Shown here piece after piece: positions 1-8,108 of a DNA stretch of 64,000 nt. Under the pieces are notes generated by a model, which searched no databases, had not been told where the DNA came from, and saw only the letters and a list, made by a program, of their open reading frames with translations. The stretch spans positions 1-64,000 of the forward strand of contig CACZUX010000034.1 in NCBI GenBank assembly GCA_902784475.1. The letters run 5' to 3'. The DNA comes from an uncultured Bacteroidales bacterium (GTDB taxonomy: Bacteria; Bacteroidota; Bacteroidia; Bacteroidales; Bacteroidaceae). Both the position numbers and the translations under genes were made by a program. Within the stretch, counting starts at the first letter, position 1. Each line of letters starts with the position of its first letter.

Positions 1-1
1 G

Positions 2-160
2 CAGGCCATGTCGAGCGACACAGTGGAGTTGCTTGCCTTGGACGACACAGGTTTCCAGTTTATGGGTTGGAGCGACGGCAACAGCCAGAACCCCCGCACC
101 ATTCAGCCCAGCGCTGACATGAACGTCGAGGCCTCGTTCCTGGATCTCTCGAGGATTTGA
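2..160 (+). CDS. C-terminal end of a repeat-type surface protein (partial)
   Basis: Reading frame 2 is open from the window edge to a TGA at 158-160 and encodes about 52 residues. The sequence contains 'FQFMGWSDGNSQNPRTIQ' followed by 'ADMNVEASF'. This matches the end of the bacterial repeat module of the InlB/Listeria-Bacteroides type, in which a glycine-tryptophan core 'F.GWSDG...NPR' precedes an 'A.F' strand. Such modules occur in secreted or surface-anchored Bacteroidetes proteins. The 5' part lies outside the window, so the full product is unknown. The protein stops in 'LDLSRI' and carries none of the C-terminal sorting-like tail seen in other surface proteins here. Confidence 0.6.
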   Translation, partial: QAMSSDTVELLALDDTGFQFMGWSDGNSQNPRTIQPSADMNVEASFLDLSRI

Positions 161-164
161 TGTT

Positions 165-196
165 CATTGAACATTGACCATTGACCATTGAACGTT
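165..196 (+). repeat. Heptamer tandem repeat, intergenic
   Basis: Four imperfect 7-nt units (ATTGAAC, ATTGACC, ATTGACC, ATTGAAC) fill the gap between the upstream stop codon and the next start codon. They belong to the dispersed period-7 repeat class described in the findings. Confidence 0.7.
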
Positions 197-388
197 ATGA
201 AACGTCGTTTGGCCTTCCTGTCATGGGGCGCGGCAGTCCTTTTCGGGGCTGCCGCCCTCTTCCTTCCTCCCCAGGGAGAGATTGACCACACCGTGCTGCT
301 GCTTTGTGCGCAGTTCCTGCTCTTCGCCGCCACGCTCCTCGGCGTGGATGGCTACTATGACAAGATGAAGGACCTAATTAAGAAGTAA
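197..388 (+). CDS. Small two-helix membrane protein, unknown function
   Basis: This is a 63-residue protein starting 'MKRRLAFLSWG'. I chose the ATG at 197 because the open frame upstream of it is only the heptamer repeat. Two hydrophobic segments, about residues 5-24 and 33-51, are separated by a short polar stretch 'PPQGEID'. The protein ends in the charged 'VDGYYDKMKDLIKK'. That suggests a small integral membrane protein with a cytoplasmic C-terminal tail. Size and topology are holin-like and an M15 peptidase lies nearby, but no family was recognised and the link to lysis is inference. A truncated paralogue of the C-terminus lies at 37114-37167 on the other strand. Confidence 0.6.
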   Translation: MKRRLAFLSWGAAVLFGAAALFLPPQGEIDHTVLLLCAQFLLFAATLLGVDGYYDKMKDLIKK

Positions 389-390
389 GA

Positions 391-412
391 TGTCTGAAGG
401 CTGAAAGCTGAT
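391..412 (+). repeat. Short degenerate heptamer repeat
   Basis: Three imperfect 7-nt units (TCTGAAG, GCTGAAA, GCTGATG) lie between the convergent ends of the small membrane protein and the antitoxin gene. Confidence 0.45.
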
Positions 413-421
413 GTAAAAAAC

Positions 422-724
422 TTACACCGGCATCCCTAGCGAAATGTGGAAGCCCAGAGCGTTCATGATGCGAAAGAAAGTGGAGATGCGAGGCTCGGTC
501 TCTCCGTGCTCAACACGGGAAATATACGACTTGTTCGAACCAATACGCTCTGCCAGCTCTGCCTGAGACATCTTAGCCTTTTTGCGGGCGTCACCGATAA
601 TCTGACCCGTGTAGAAGGTATATGCTTTCTCCTCAGCATCCAACCTCTGCTGGGTACCTACTTCACCGAACGTGGCATCAAGAACTTTGTCGTAGTCATT
701 GATTTTGTGATTGTTTGTCTGCAT
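422..724 (-). CDS. higA: HigA-type antitoxin, XRE-family HTH protein
   Basis: A 100-residue protein with a helix-turn-helix of the Cro/CI (HTH_3) type at about residues 46-95: 'MSQAELAERIGSNKSYISRVE' region followed by 'EPRISTFFRIMNALG'. The N-terminal 45 residues are polar and would be the part that binds toxin. It is the second gene of a two-gene unit. Its ATG at 724 lies inside the end of the upstream toxin gene (29-nt overlap), the usual coupled arrangement of toxin-first HigBA modules. By family knowledge it neutralises the toxin and represses the shared promoter. A palindrome in that promoter is the obvious operator candidate. Confidence 0.85.
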   Translation of the reverse strand: MQTNNHKINDYDKVLDATFGEVGTQQRLDAEEKAYTFYTGQIIGDARKKAKMSQAELAERIGSNKSYISRVEHGETEPRISTFFRIMNALGFHISLGMPV

Positions 725-1040
725 AATATTCCTCCTTTATTCTGATTGCGATATCGATTTCGTTTTGAGGTGTCTTCTGTGATTTCTTCTGAAAGCCGTT
801 GAACAAAACAACGATGTTGCCCTCGTCGAAAATAAAGAACACTCTGTAGATGTTTCCGTTTAACTCTATTCTAAGCTCATATATCCCATCTCTTATGGCC
901 TTTACGAACTTCACCGAGATTCTCTCTTGCGTTTTCAGGATGAGCAAGCCATACTTTATCTTCTCCTGCACATTTTCCGGCAAAGTCTCCATAAAAGACT
1001 CAAAGTATCCGCCGTAAGTGCGTATTTTGCGAGGTATCAT
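696..1040 (-). CDS. higB: HigB/RelE-type toxin (Gp49-like family)
   Basis: A 114-residue protein from the ATG at 1040. A longer frame reaches 1067, but the -7 promoter box ends only four nucleotides before this ATG, which fixes the start. The C-terminal half carries the Gp49-like/HigB signature: 'GIYELRIELNGNIYRVFFIFDEG' region, then 'VLFNGFQKKSQKTPQNEI' and a basic helix. Members are mRNA interferases that cut translated mRNA at the ribosome. The gene overlaps the antitoxin by 29 nt and precedes it, as in higBA loci. Catalytic residues in this family are weakly conserved, so activity cannot be judged from sequence alone. Confidence 0.85.
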   Translation of the reverse strand: MIPRKIRTYGGYFESFMETLPENVQEKIKYGLLILKTQERISVKFVKAIRDGIYELRIELNGNIYRVFFIFDEGNIVVLFNGFQKKSQKTPQNEIDIAIRIKEEYYADKQSQNQ

Positions 1041-1044
1041 GTTG

Positions 1045-1079
1045 CAAAAGTACGAAAAGTTGCTCAATTAAGCAACAAA
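1045..1079 (-). promoter_or_regulatory. higBA promoter with palindromic operator candidate
   Basis: On the minus strand a -7 box TACTTTTG (plus 1045-1052) lies just before the toxin start. The perfect-armed palindrome GTTGCTTAATTGAGCAAC (plus 1059-1076) occupies the space between the -7 box and a TTTG that could be the -33 element. Repressor binding there would block RNA polymerase. The operator role is inferred from position and symmetry. Confidence 0.5.
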
Positions 1080-1144
1080 TAACCGAACTATTTTTTGTTC
1101 AAGATGCATTATTTATTTTATGTCAACCTTTAAACACTGTAATT

Positions 1145-1492
1145 ATGAACTTATCACCTCATTTTACCCTCGAAGAAATGCTTCACAGCGATACCGCTGA
1201 GAAGAAGAAAATAGAGAACCGCATTAATGCTGCGGAAGTCGATAACCTTGTACGTCTGTGCACCAAGGTCTTGGAACCTCTGCGCGAACATTTTGGCGTA
1301 CCGATTAAAATCAACAGCGGCTTCCGCTGCAGAGATCTCAACGACGCCGTCAAGGGTGCAGACAACAGCTACCACACAAAGGGTCGAGCTGTTGACATCC
1401 CGATGCACCCCGGCTGGCTCGCGTACATCAGAGACCATCTGCCGCACACGGAGTTGATCAATGAAGGAACGTGGATTCATGTCGCCCTTTAG
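1145..1492 (+). CDS. Small M15-family peptidase (peptidoglycan D,D-peptidase-like)
   Basis: A 115-residue protein covering only the catalytic core of the Peptidase_M15_3 family. These zinc enzymes cut D-Ala-D-Ala or related peptidoglycan peptides. The zinc-ligand pattern is visible: His77 and Asp84 in 'SYHTKGRAVDIP' and His112 in the terminal 'TWIHVAL'. The upstream 'INSGFRCRDLNDAVKGA' is also typical. There is no signal peptide, so export would need lysis or another route, as for phage-type endolysins. It sits alone between the TA module and GH29 and is followed by a terminator. The nearby small membrane protein could be a partner, but that is inference. Confidence 0.85.
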   Translation: MNLSPHFTLEEMLHSDTAEKKKIENRINAAEVDNLVRLCTKVLEPLREHFGVPIKINSGFRCRDLNDAVKGADNSYHTKGRAVDIPMHPGWLAYIRDHLPHTELINEGTWIHVAL

Positions 1493-1495
1493 CGC

Positions 1496-1524
1496 AAAGC
1501 CCTGCCAATCGGCGGGGCTTTTGT
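1496..1524 (+). terminator. Rho-independent terminator after the M15 peptidase
   Basis: Stem arms AAAGCCCTGCC and GGCGGGGCTTT pair around an AATC loop, with one wobble pair, followed by a short T-rich stretch. It begins a few nucleotides after the peptidase stop codon. Confidence 0.7.
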
Positions 1525-1701
1525 GCATTTGTGCGTTTGTGCGTTAGAAAAAAAGTGTGGGTCCTTCTTTCGCTACAATCATTTTACCGTTTGTCAATTT
1601 TGTCCTATTCCGCATCAATATTTTGACACTGAAAATGAAGAAAATCCTGTTACTTTGCAGCCGGAATTCAACAAAACAAGCAAAATTAAGGATTGATTCA
1701 G

Positions 1702-4700
1702 ATGAAAAAAATGTCATTTTTGTTGCTTCTGGCAACGCTGCTTATGACAAATGTACGCGCGGAGAACGTCGCCGTGAAGCAGGACGGCCCTTCAAGGACG
1801 CCAAGTTCGGCATCTGGGCCCACTGGGGCCCCCAGTGTCAGGCCGAGGACGGCGACTGGTATGCCCGCTTCATGTATTATCAGGGCAGCGGACAGTACAA
1901 CTGGCACGTGAGCCACTTCGGCAACCCTGCAGTGTACGGCCTCAAAGAGCTCATCCGCGACTGGACGGCAACGCAGTGGGACCCCGAGGAGCTCGTGGCC
2001 CTCTACAAGAGCGTGGGCGCCCGCTACTTCATGACGCTGGGCAACCACCACGACAACTTCGACCTGTGGGACTCGCCCTATCAGGAGTGGAACTCCGTGA
2101 ACCTGGGCCCCAAGCGCGACATCGTGAAGGGATGGAGCGACGCCTGCAAGAAGAACGGGCTGCCCCTGGGCGTGTCGATGCACGCCAGCCACGCCTGGAC
2201 CTGGCTGGAGCCCTCCACCAACTTTGACGGCAACCTGACGAAGGCCGACGGCGCCGGCAAGTGGTGGGAAGGCTACGACCCGCAGGAACTCTACGCCCAG
2301 AACCACCCCCACTCCACGGGATGGCAAAGCAGCGGCACCATACACAGCCAGTGGGCCTGGGGCAACGGCGCCGCACTGCCCTCGGAGGCCTACAAGACGA
2401 AGTTTCAGAACCGCGTGCTGCAGTGCATCAACGACTACGCGCCCGACATGCTCTACTTCGACGACACGGTGCTGCCCTTCTACGGCTGCGACGAGAGCAT
2501 CGGCCTCAACATCCTGCAACACTTCTACAACACCAGCGCCGCACAGCACGGAGGACAACAGCAGGTGGTGCCTATGGGCAAGATACTCAACGAAGCACAG
2601 AAGGAGGCGCTGCTGTGGGACGTTGAGCGCGGCATTCCCGACCGTCCGCAAGCCAAGTATTGGCAGACATGCACCTGCATCGGAGACTGGCACTACAACA
2701 TCAACAACACCAACTACAAAAGCGCCGAACAGGTCGTCTCCATGCTCGTGGACATCGTCTCCAAAAACGGCAACCTGCTGCTCTCCGTGCCCATCCGCGG
2801 CAACGGCACCATCGACCAGAAGGAGCGCAACGTGCTCGCCGGCATCAAGGCCTGGATGGACGTCAACAGCGAGAGCATCTACGGCACACGCCCCTGGAAG
2901 ACCTTCGGCGAGGGTCCGCTGGCCGAAGCCGTCAACCCCATCAACGAACAGGGCTTCAACGAAGGCAACAACTACTCCAACAAGGACGTGCGCTACGTGC
3001 AGAAGGACGGCAAGGTCTATGCCACCGTCATGCGCTGGCCCGCAGCGGGCGCCTTCACCTTCAAGGCCTTCTCCGTGATGGCCGAGAGCTATAGCGGCAA
3101 GGTGAAAGAAGTGGAACTGCTCGGCCACGGAAGCATGACGTTCAGCCAGGATGCCGGAGGACTCACCGTGGACATACCCGGCGAGCACAGCAACAGCATT
3201 GCGCCCGTGATGCGCATCACCTTCGATGACGAGCTGCAAAGCATCAGCGAACTGCTCGCTCAAGCCATAGAAGAGACGGAAGCTGTGTGCGCAGCGCTGG
3301 AGCAAGAATGCAGCGACATCAACACGGGCAAGTACAGCACCACGGCTCTGGCCGCCCTGAAAGAGGCCCTGGCACAGGCAAAAGCCGCGGACCCCGCGGA
3401 CGAGGATGCCGCAAGCGCAGCACTCAGCAGCCTGCGTGAAGCCTATCAGGACTTCATGAGCAAGGGGGTGAACGAAGGCGGCGTCTTTAACCGCACGGTG
3501 GACGAAAACCTGACCGCCGACGTGCTCATCGAGGCGGAGAACTTCTCCGGAACGCTGGGCGGCCGCTACGGCAAGCTCGACAACTGGATCTCGGAAAACT
3601 ACAGCATCGACAAAGGCAGTGAGGGCGTGCGCAACGGACTGGACAACTACGGCAACAAAAGGGGCATCTCCATCGGCGTGTGGGACGACCGGGGCGCCAA
3701 TCAGGGCGACATCAGCAACGCCCGCATCTACCGTAAGGTGCATCTGGACAAGGGCATCTACTACTTCGGTGCAGCCTACAACTCGCTCTACGGCTGCAAC
3801 AACAAAGTCTGGCAGTTTGTCTCACGCGAGCTGCTCGCCACGGACGACATTCCCGAGAAGAGTCTGGCCTGCTATCAGGTCAACACCGCCAAAGAGGGCA
3901 GCGAGCTCTACGGACTGTATGTGGAAATCGAAGAGGCCGGGGATTACTTTCTGGGATGGCAGGCCGACATGAACAACGGCGGCACGCAGCAGGAGTTCCG
4001 CGCCGTCAAGACGGTCTTCTACAGCGTGGCCGAAGAGGACCTTCGCCCCGTGAGAGAGAAACTCGCCGAAGGGGGATGGGAGAAGATGGACGCCATCGCC
4101 GCAGACATGAACTTCGACGAATACTATTTCGCCTTCGTGGAGCATAATGAAGAGCTGCCCGTCGTGGCCCTTCCGCACGACGACAACGGCAAGAACTGGG
4201 GCAACGTATATGTGATGGCGTACGACAAAAACGGCAACCCCTGCAAGAATCCCTGCGACGCATGGATAATTGAAGCTTTCGACGCCGACGGCAAGCCCGC
4301 CGCAGGGTCCGGAGCAACCCAATGGATTGTGACCAGCGTGGCAGAGCAAAACCGCCAGTTCCGCACCGAAGGCTGGAGCAAGACCGTGTGGCAGACCTAC
4401 AGCGACTTCGGCGGCTCGAAGGGAGACAACGACAGCCAGCGCAGGCTCGCCTACGTCGTGCCCGCGTATGACGAAGAAAAAGGATGGACCCTGAAGAACG
4501 TCACGTCCGAGGCCTGGGTCGGCGCATGGGACAACGTCGTGGAAGACGGTCAGGAATTCGCCGCCAACAAGACGGAAAGCACGGCAGCGCATCTGGAGAT
4601 CTACTGCATCTTGCGCACCGACTGGATGAAGCGGTATGACAAGCTGGAGAAGGCGACGGAGACCAACCCCGTCAACATCACGTATCTCATCAACAACCCG

Positions 4701-5258
4701 AGCTTCGAGCGCTACGACGAGCAAGCGAAGCCCATCGCCTGGGTCTCGGAGGGAGAGGGCGTCATCGAAAAGGGCTATCTCTCCGGCTGCGACAACAAAC
4801 TCTACATGAACAACTGGCAGTCGAGCGGCAGGCTGAGCGACCGCAGCGTGAGCCAGACGGTGTACAACCTGCCGGCCGGCAAATACCGCCTGACGGCCTA
4901 CAGCATGTGCGGGGCAGACGGCGCCCTTCTCTTTGCCGGCGACAAGACGGCGGAGATGAAACATGAGGGCAATGCCGACACAAGTCTCGACTTCGACCTG
5001 ACGGAAAAAACGAATCTGACGCTCGGCGTGAGACTGGCCAACTATGGCGGCAACAACTTCAAGTTTGACAACATACGCCTGTTTTATCTCGGCGACAACG
5101 GCGTGCCCGATGCCGTGGGCGAACTGCCCGCCGGAACACAGCAGACGTCCGCTCCCGCCGCCTACTACACGATCTCGGGCCTGCGCCTGCCCAAAGCGCC
5201 CGCCAACGGCACCTACATCGAAGTGAAGGACGGCAAGAGCCGCAAACTCAGCCGCTGA
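1702..5258 (+). CDS. GH29 alpha-L-fucosidase, multidomain, with frame break behind the signal peptide
   Basis: This enzyme would remove alpha-L-fucose from glycans outside the cytoplasm. The catalytic domain (about residues 30-450 of the corrected protein) has 'KDAKFGIWAHWGPQ', 'HHDNFDLWDS' and the nucleophile region 'DMLYFDDTVLPF'. A FIVAR-like helical domain follows (about 509-585), then two carbohydrate-binding-like domains ('LIEAENF', about 606-760; 'NPSFERYDE', about 990-1130) and a short tail 'YYTISGLRLP'. The signal peptide 'MKKMSFLLLLATLLMTNVRA' is encoded from 1702 in frame 1, while the enzyme reads in frame 3. The frames meet near 1786-1793 and one extra C would join them. An in-frame start at 1635 exists but encodes no credible signal. 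The segment normally before 'DAKFG' also looks missing. GH97 follows 28 nt downstream. Confidence 0.8.
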
Positions 5259-5286
5259 TCACACACCGAAAAACAGCACACACACT

Positions 5287-7188
5287 ATGAAGAAACACGT
5301 CCTCTCCCTCATCTTTTTTCTCACCGCACTGTGTACTTCGGCCGGAGTGAAGAGCCCGGACGGAGGCCTGGAAACGTTCGTTGAACAGGAGGGCGGGAGG
5401 ACGTACCTCGTCCTGAAAGACAGCGCGGGCCTGGAGCTCGTGCGCACCCGAACCGGCTTCACCACCGCAGGGGAAGACTTCTCCGCCGGACTTCGCCTTC
5501 TGTCGCTGACGGAGGGCGAAACGCTGATAGAGAGCTACACCGCCCTGCACGGCAAATGCCGGCAAATCCGCCATCCCTACACCCGCTGCGAGGCCTCGCT
5601 GGAGAGCCGCAGCGGCAGCCCCTTGCGCATCGAAATGCGCCTTTTCAACGACGGTCTGGCCTTTCGCTATCTCCTGGACAACAAGTCGGGAGCCCGCCTG
5701 GAGTTCACCGGAGAGGAGACCGCCTACACCCTGCCGTCGGCCTCGCGCCGCTGGCTGCAGCAATACGTCACCAGCTACGAGGGCGACTTCACCCTGCAGG
5801 AAGACGGCGCCGTCCGTCAGGGCGTATGGGGCTACCCCGCCCTGTTTCAACTCCCGGGAGAGCGTTTCGCACTGATCACGGAGGCCGGCCTCACCCGCAG
5901 CTATTGCGCCACACACCTGGACAACAGCGCCGATGCCGCCGTCTATCGCGTGGTTTATCCCAACGCAGCCGAAGGTAACGGACAAGGCGCAGTGACCCCC
6001 GTGTGGGAGGGTGCATGGTCATCGCCCTGGCGCACCGTCATCGTCGGCACACTGGCCGACATCGTGGCCTCCACCATGGTGGACGACGTCTCCCCCGCCC
6101 CAATTATCAATTATCCATTATCAATTGTCAACTGGATCACCCCCGGCCGCGCTTCCTGGGTGTACTGGGCCTACAATCACGGTACGAAAGACTTCCAAAC
6201 GTGCAGGCAGTACGTTGATCTCGCCGCCGAGATGGGATGGGAGTATGTGCTCTTCGACTGGGAGTGGGATGCCATGACTAATGGCGGCCGCCTTGAGGAT
6301 GCCGTAAAGTATGCGCTCTCAAAGGGCGTCAAACCCTGGATGTGGTACAACTCCGGCGGCACCCACACCGGCGTGCGCGCCACACCGCTCGACCGCATGC
6401 TGACCCACGAAAACCGCATGGAGGAGTTCACCCGCCTCAAGAGCCTCGGCGTGGCGGGCGTCAAAGTGGATTTCTTCGAAAGCGACAAGCAGCAGATGAT
6501 CGGCTACTATCTCGACATTCTGGAAGACGCTGCGGACTTTGAGATGATGGTTAACTTCCACGGATGCACGCTGCCCCGGGGCTGGAGCCGCACGTATCCG
6601 CATCTTATGTCGCAGGAGGCCGTCTACGGTGCGGAGCAATACAACAACGCCCCGTATATGACCGCCAACGGCGCACGCATCAACTGTCTGCTGCCCTATA
6701 CCCGCAATGTCGTGGGACCGATGGACTACACACCCGTGACGTTCACCGACTCGCAACACCCTCACCGCACGAGCAATACGCACGAGCTGGCACTCTCCGT
6801 AGCCTTCGAATCGGGCGTGCAGCACTGGGCCGATCGCCCCGAAGGGTTCCGCTCCCTGCCCGAAGAAGCCCGCCGCCACATGGCGCAGGTGCCCGTCGTG
6901 TGGGATGAGACGCGTCTGCTCAGCGGCTACCCCGGCGAATCGTTCGTCGTGGCACGCCGCAGCGGCGAGCGATGGTACGTGGCCGGGCTGAACGGAGAGA
7001 ATGAGGCGCGCGAGATGCTCATCGTGCCCGACTTCCTCCCCGAGGGCCGCTTCGACGTCACCGTCTTTGCCGACGGCGCTTCGCCGAAGGAGATTGCCGT
7101 CACCCACCGCAACGTCAGCGCACGCGATCTGCTCGTGATGCACTGTCTGCCCCGGGGCGGTTTCCTGCTGTCGTTCGTCAAACAATGA
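5287..7188 (+). CDS. GH97 glycoside hydrolase, probable retaining alpha-galactosidase
   Basis: A 633-residue exported protein; signal peptide residues 1-19 (MKKHVLSLIFFLTALCTSA). The layout is the three-part GH97 fold: N-terminal beta-sandwich ('VKSPDGGLE' to about 270), catalytic barrel (about 280-540, starting 'WVYWAYNHGTKDFQTC') and C-terminal sandwich. The barrel contains 'GVAGVKVDFFESDKQ'. An Asp here (about residue 395) is the nucleophile in the retaining alpha-galactosidase branch, whereas inverting SusB-type members use glutamates. The Glu in 'AVYGAEQYNNAP' fits the acid/base. It follows GH29 by 28 nt, so the two are probably co-transcribed. An in-frame heptamer repeat lies at 6101-6133, encoding 'PIINYPLSIVNWI' in the linker just before the barrel. 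Confidence 0.88.
   Translation: MKKHVLSLIFFLTALCTSAGVKSPDGGLETFVEQEGGRTYLVLKDSAGLELVRTRTGFTTAGEDFSAGLRLLSLTEGETLIESYTALHGKCRQIRHPYTRCEASLESRSGSPLRIEMRLFNDGLAFRYLLDNKSGARLEFTGEETAYTLPSASRRWLQQYVTSYEGDFTLQEDGAVRQGVWGYPALFQLPGERFALITEAGLTRSYCATHLDNSADAAVYRVVYPNAAEGNGQGAVTPVWEGAWSSPWRTVIVGTLADIVASTMVDDVSPAPIINYPLSIVNWITPGRASWVYWAYNHGTKDFQTCRQYVDLAAEMGWEYVLFDWEWDAMTNGGRLEDAVKYALSKGVKPWMWYNSGGTHTGVRATPLDRMLTHENRMEEFTRLKSLGVAGVKVDFFESDKQQMIGYYLDILEDAADFEMMVNFHGCTLPRGWSRTYPHLMSQEAVYGAEQYNNAPYMTANGARINCLLPYTRNVVGPMDYTPVTFTDSQHPHRTSNTHELALSVAFESGVQHWADRPEGFRSLPEEARRHMAQVPVVWDETRLLSGYPGESFVVARRSGERWYVAGLNGENEAREMLIVPDFLPEGRFDVTVFADGASPKEIAVTHRNVSARDLLVMHCLPRGGFLLSFVKQ
6101..6133 (+). repeat. Heptamer tandem repeat inside the GH97 gene
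   Basis: Units CAATTAT, CAATTAT, CCATTAT, CAATTGT, CAACTGG, all with period 7, are translated in frame as part of the linker between the N-terminal and catalytic domains. The AT-rich tract stands out against the GC-rich gene. The same units occur between genes elsewhere in the window. Confidence 0.8.
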
Positions 7189-7206
7189 AAAACAAAGGCC
7201 ACCCGT

Positions 7207-8073
7207 CTATCGGGAGGCCCTCATCCGGAGTCGGTATTCCTGCGGCGTGACACCGCAAATCTTGCGAAAGAGACGGATGAAATACGACTGGTCGCTGAAG
7301 CCCGTGGCAAAGGCTATTTCCTTGACCGGACTATCGGTGGTACAGAGCAGCAGCTGGGCACGCTCCGCCTTCTTACGGTTGACATACTGCATGGGCGAGA
7401 GGCCGACCTCCCGCTTGAAGAGACGAATCAGATAAGGCGACGAGAGGCAGGCCACATCGGCCAAAGATTTCACGTCGACATCGGCGTCGATGTGACAATG
7501 GATGTAGTTCATCACCCGGCTCAACCGCTCGTCCTGCAGCCAGAAACGCGGCGTGGCCTCACGCATGAATCGGGAAAAGAGCGTCAGCATCGCGCCACGC
7601 AGCGCCATCTTTTCCCAAAGGGCCATGTCGCTGTAACGCTGCACAAAATCGGTGAACGTGGCGACATTGTCGTAAAACGTAGGGTCGCCGGAAGGAAGTC
7701 TAGTCTCGGGATATTGGCGGCACATGCGCTCAAAGAGTTGCTCGTCACCCTCCTGCGCCTTCACCTCGGAGGGAAAGTCGTAGAGCTCCATGACGTCCAT
7801 CTCCTTCTTCACACCCTCGTACACGTGCAGATAGTAGTGGGTGAAGAGTCCGTCGCATCCGTAGGAATGCAGCGTGTAGGCCGGCACCATGTAGAGATAG
7901 CCGGGTCGCAGACGCACACTGCGCTGCGGCAGATACAACGTCGCCTCGCCCTCAGTGACGTAATAGATACGCGTGAAGGGCGAGGAAACGTTTTTCCAGT
8001 TCCAGTTGCCGTTAAGCCTCGCGATGCCCACATTGAGCATCAGGAAACTCATGGACTCAATAGGTATCTGCAT
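7207..8073 (-). CDS. AraC-family transcriptional regulator
   Basis: A 288-residue cytoplasmic regulator. The N-terminal half is a cupin-like sensing domain ('RIYYVTEGEATLYLPQRSVRL', 'GYLYMVPAYTLHSY'). The C-terminal 100 residues hold two helix-turn-helix motifs: 'VKSLADVACLSSPYLIRLFK' and 'VKEIAFATGFSDQSYFIRLFR', closing with 'GVTPQEYR'. I chose the ATG at 8073; the codon before it is in a repeat. Met8 (8052) is an alternative start. It faces the GH29-GH97 pair tail to tail with an 18-nt gap. Control of those genes or of the upstream hydrolase is plausible but inferred from proximity only. The effector is unknown, though the cupin type usually binds sugars. Confidence 0.85.
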   Translation of the reverse strand: MQIPIESMSFLMLNVGIARLNGNWNWKNVSSPFTRIYYVTEGEATLYLPQRSVRLRPGYLYMVPAYTLHSYGCDGLFTHYYLHVYEGVKKEMDVMELYDFPSEVKAQEGDEQLFERMCRQYPETRLPSGDPTFYDNVATFTDFVQRYSDMALWEKMALRGAMLTLFSRFMREATPRFWLQDERLSRVMNYIHCHIDADVDVKSLADVACLSSPYLIRLFKREVGLSPMQYVNRKKAERAQLLLCTTDSPVKEIAFATGFSDQSYFIRLFRKICGVTPQEYRLRMRASR

Positions 8074-8108
8074 CAATTGTCAATTATCAATTATCAACTG
8101 TCAATTAT
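8074..8108 (-). repeat. Heptamer tandem repeat between AraC gene and hydrolase
   Basis: Plus-strand units TCAATTG, TCAATTA, TCAATTA, TCAACTG, TCAATTA. The tract fills the gap completely and supplies the stop codon of the hydrolase gene at 8105-8107. Confidence 0.8.

Noticed and set aside
1698..3743. 681-codon open frame antisense to GH29
   Set aside because: It mirrors the codons of the GH29 gene, has no domain-like sequence and starts without promoter. GC-rich third positions keep antisense frames open throughout this genome.
7196..7220. Hairpin GGCC..CCG/CGG..GGCC between GH97 and the AraC gene
   Set aside because: Stem is interrupted and lacks a T-run. It partly lies in the AraC coding end, so it is too weak to call a terminator.
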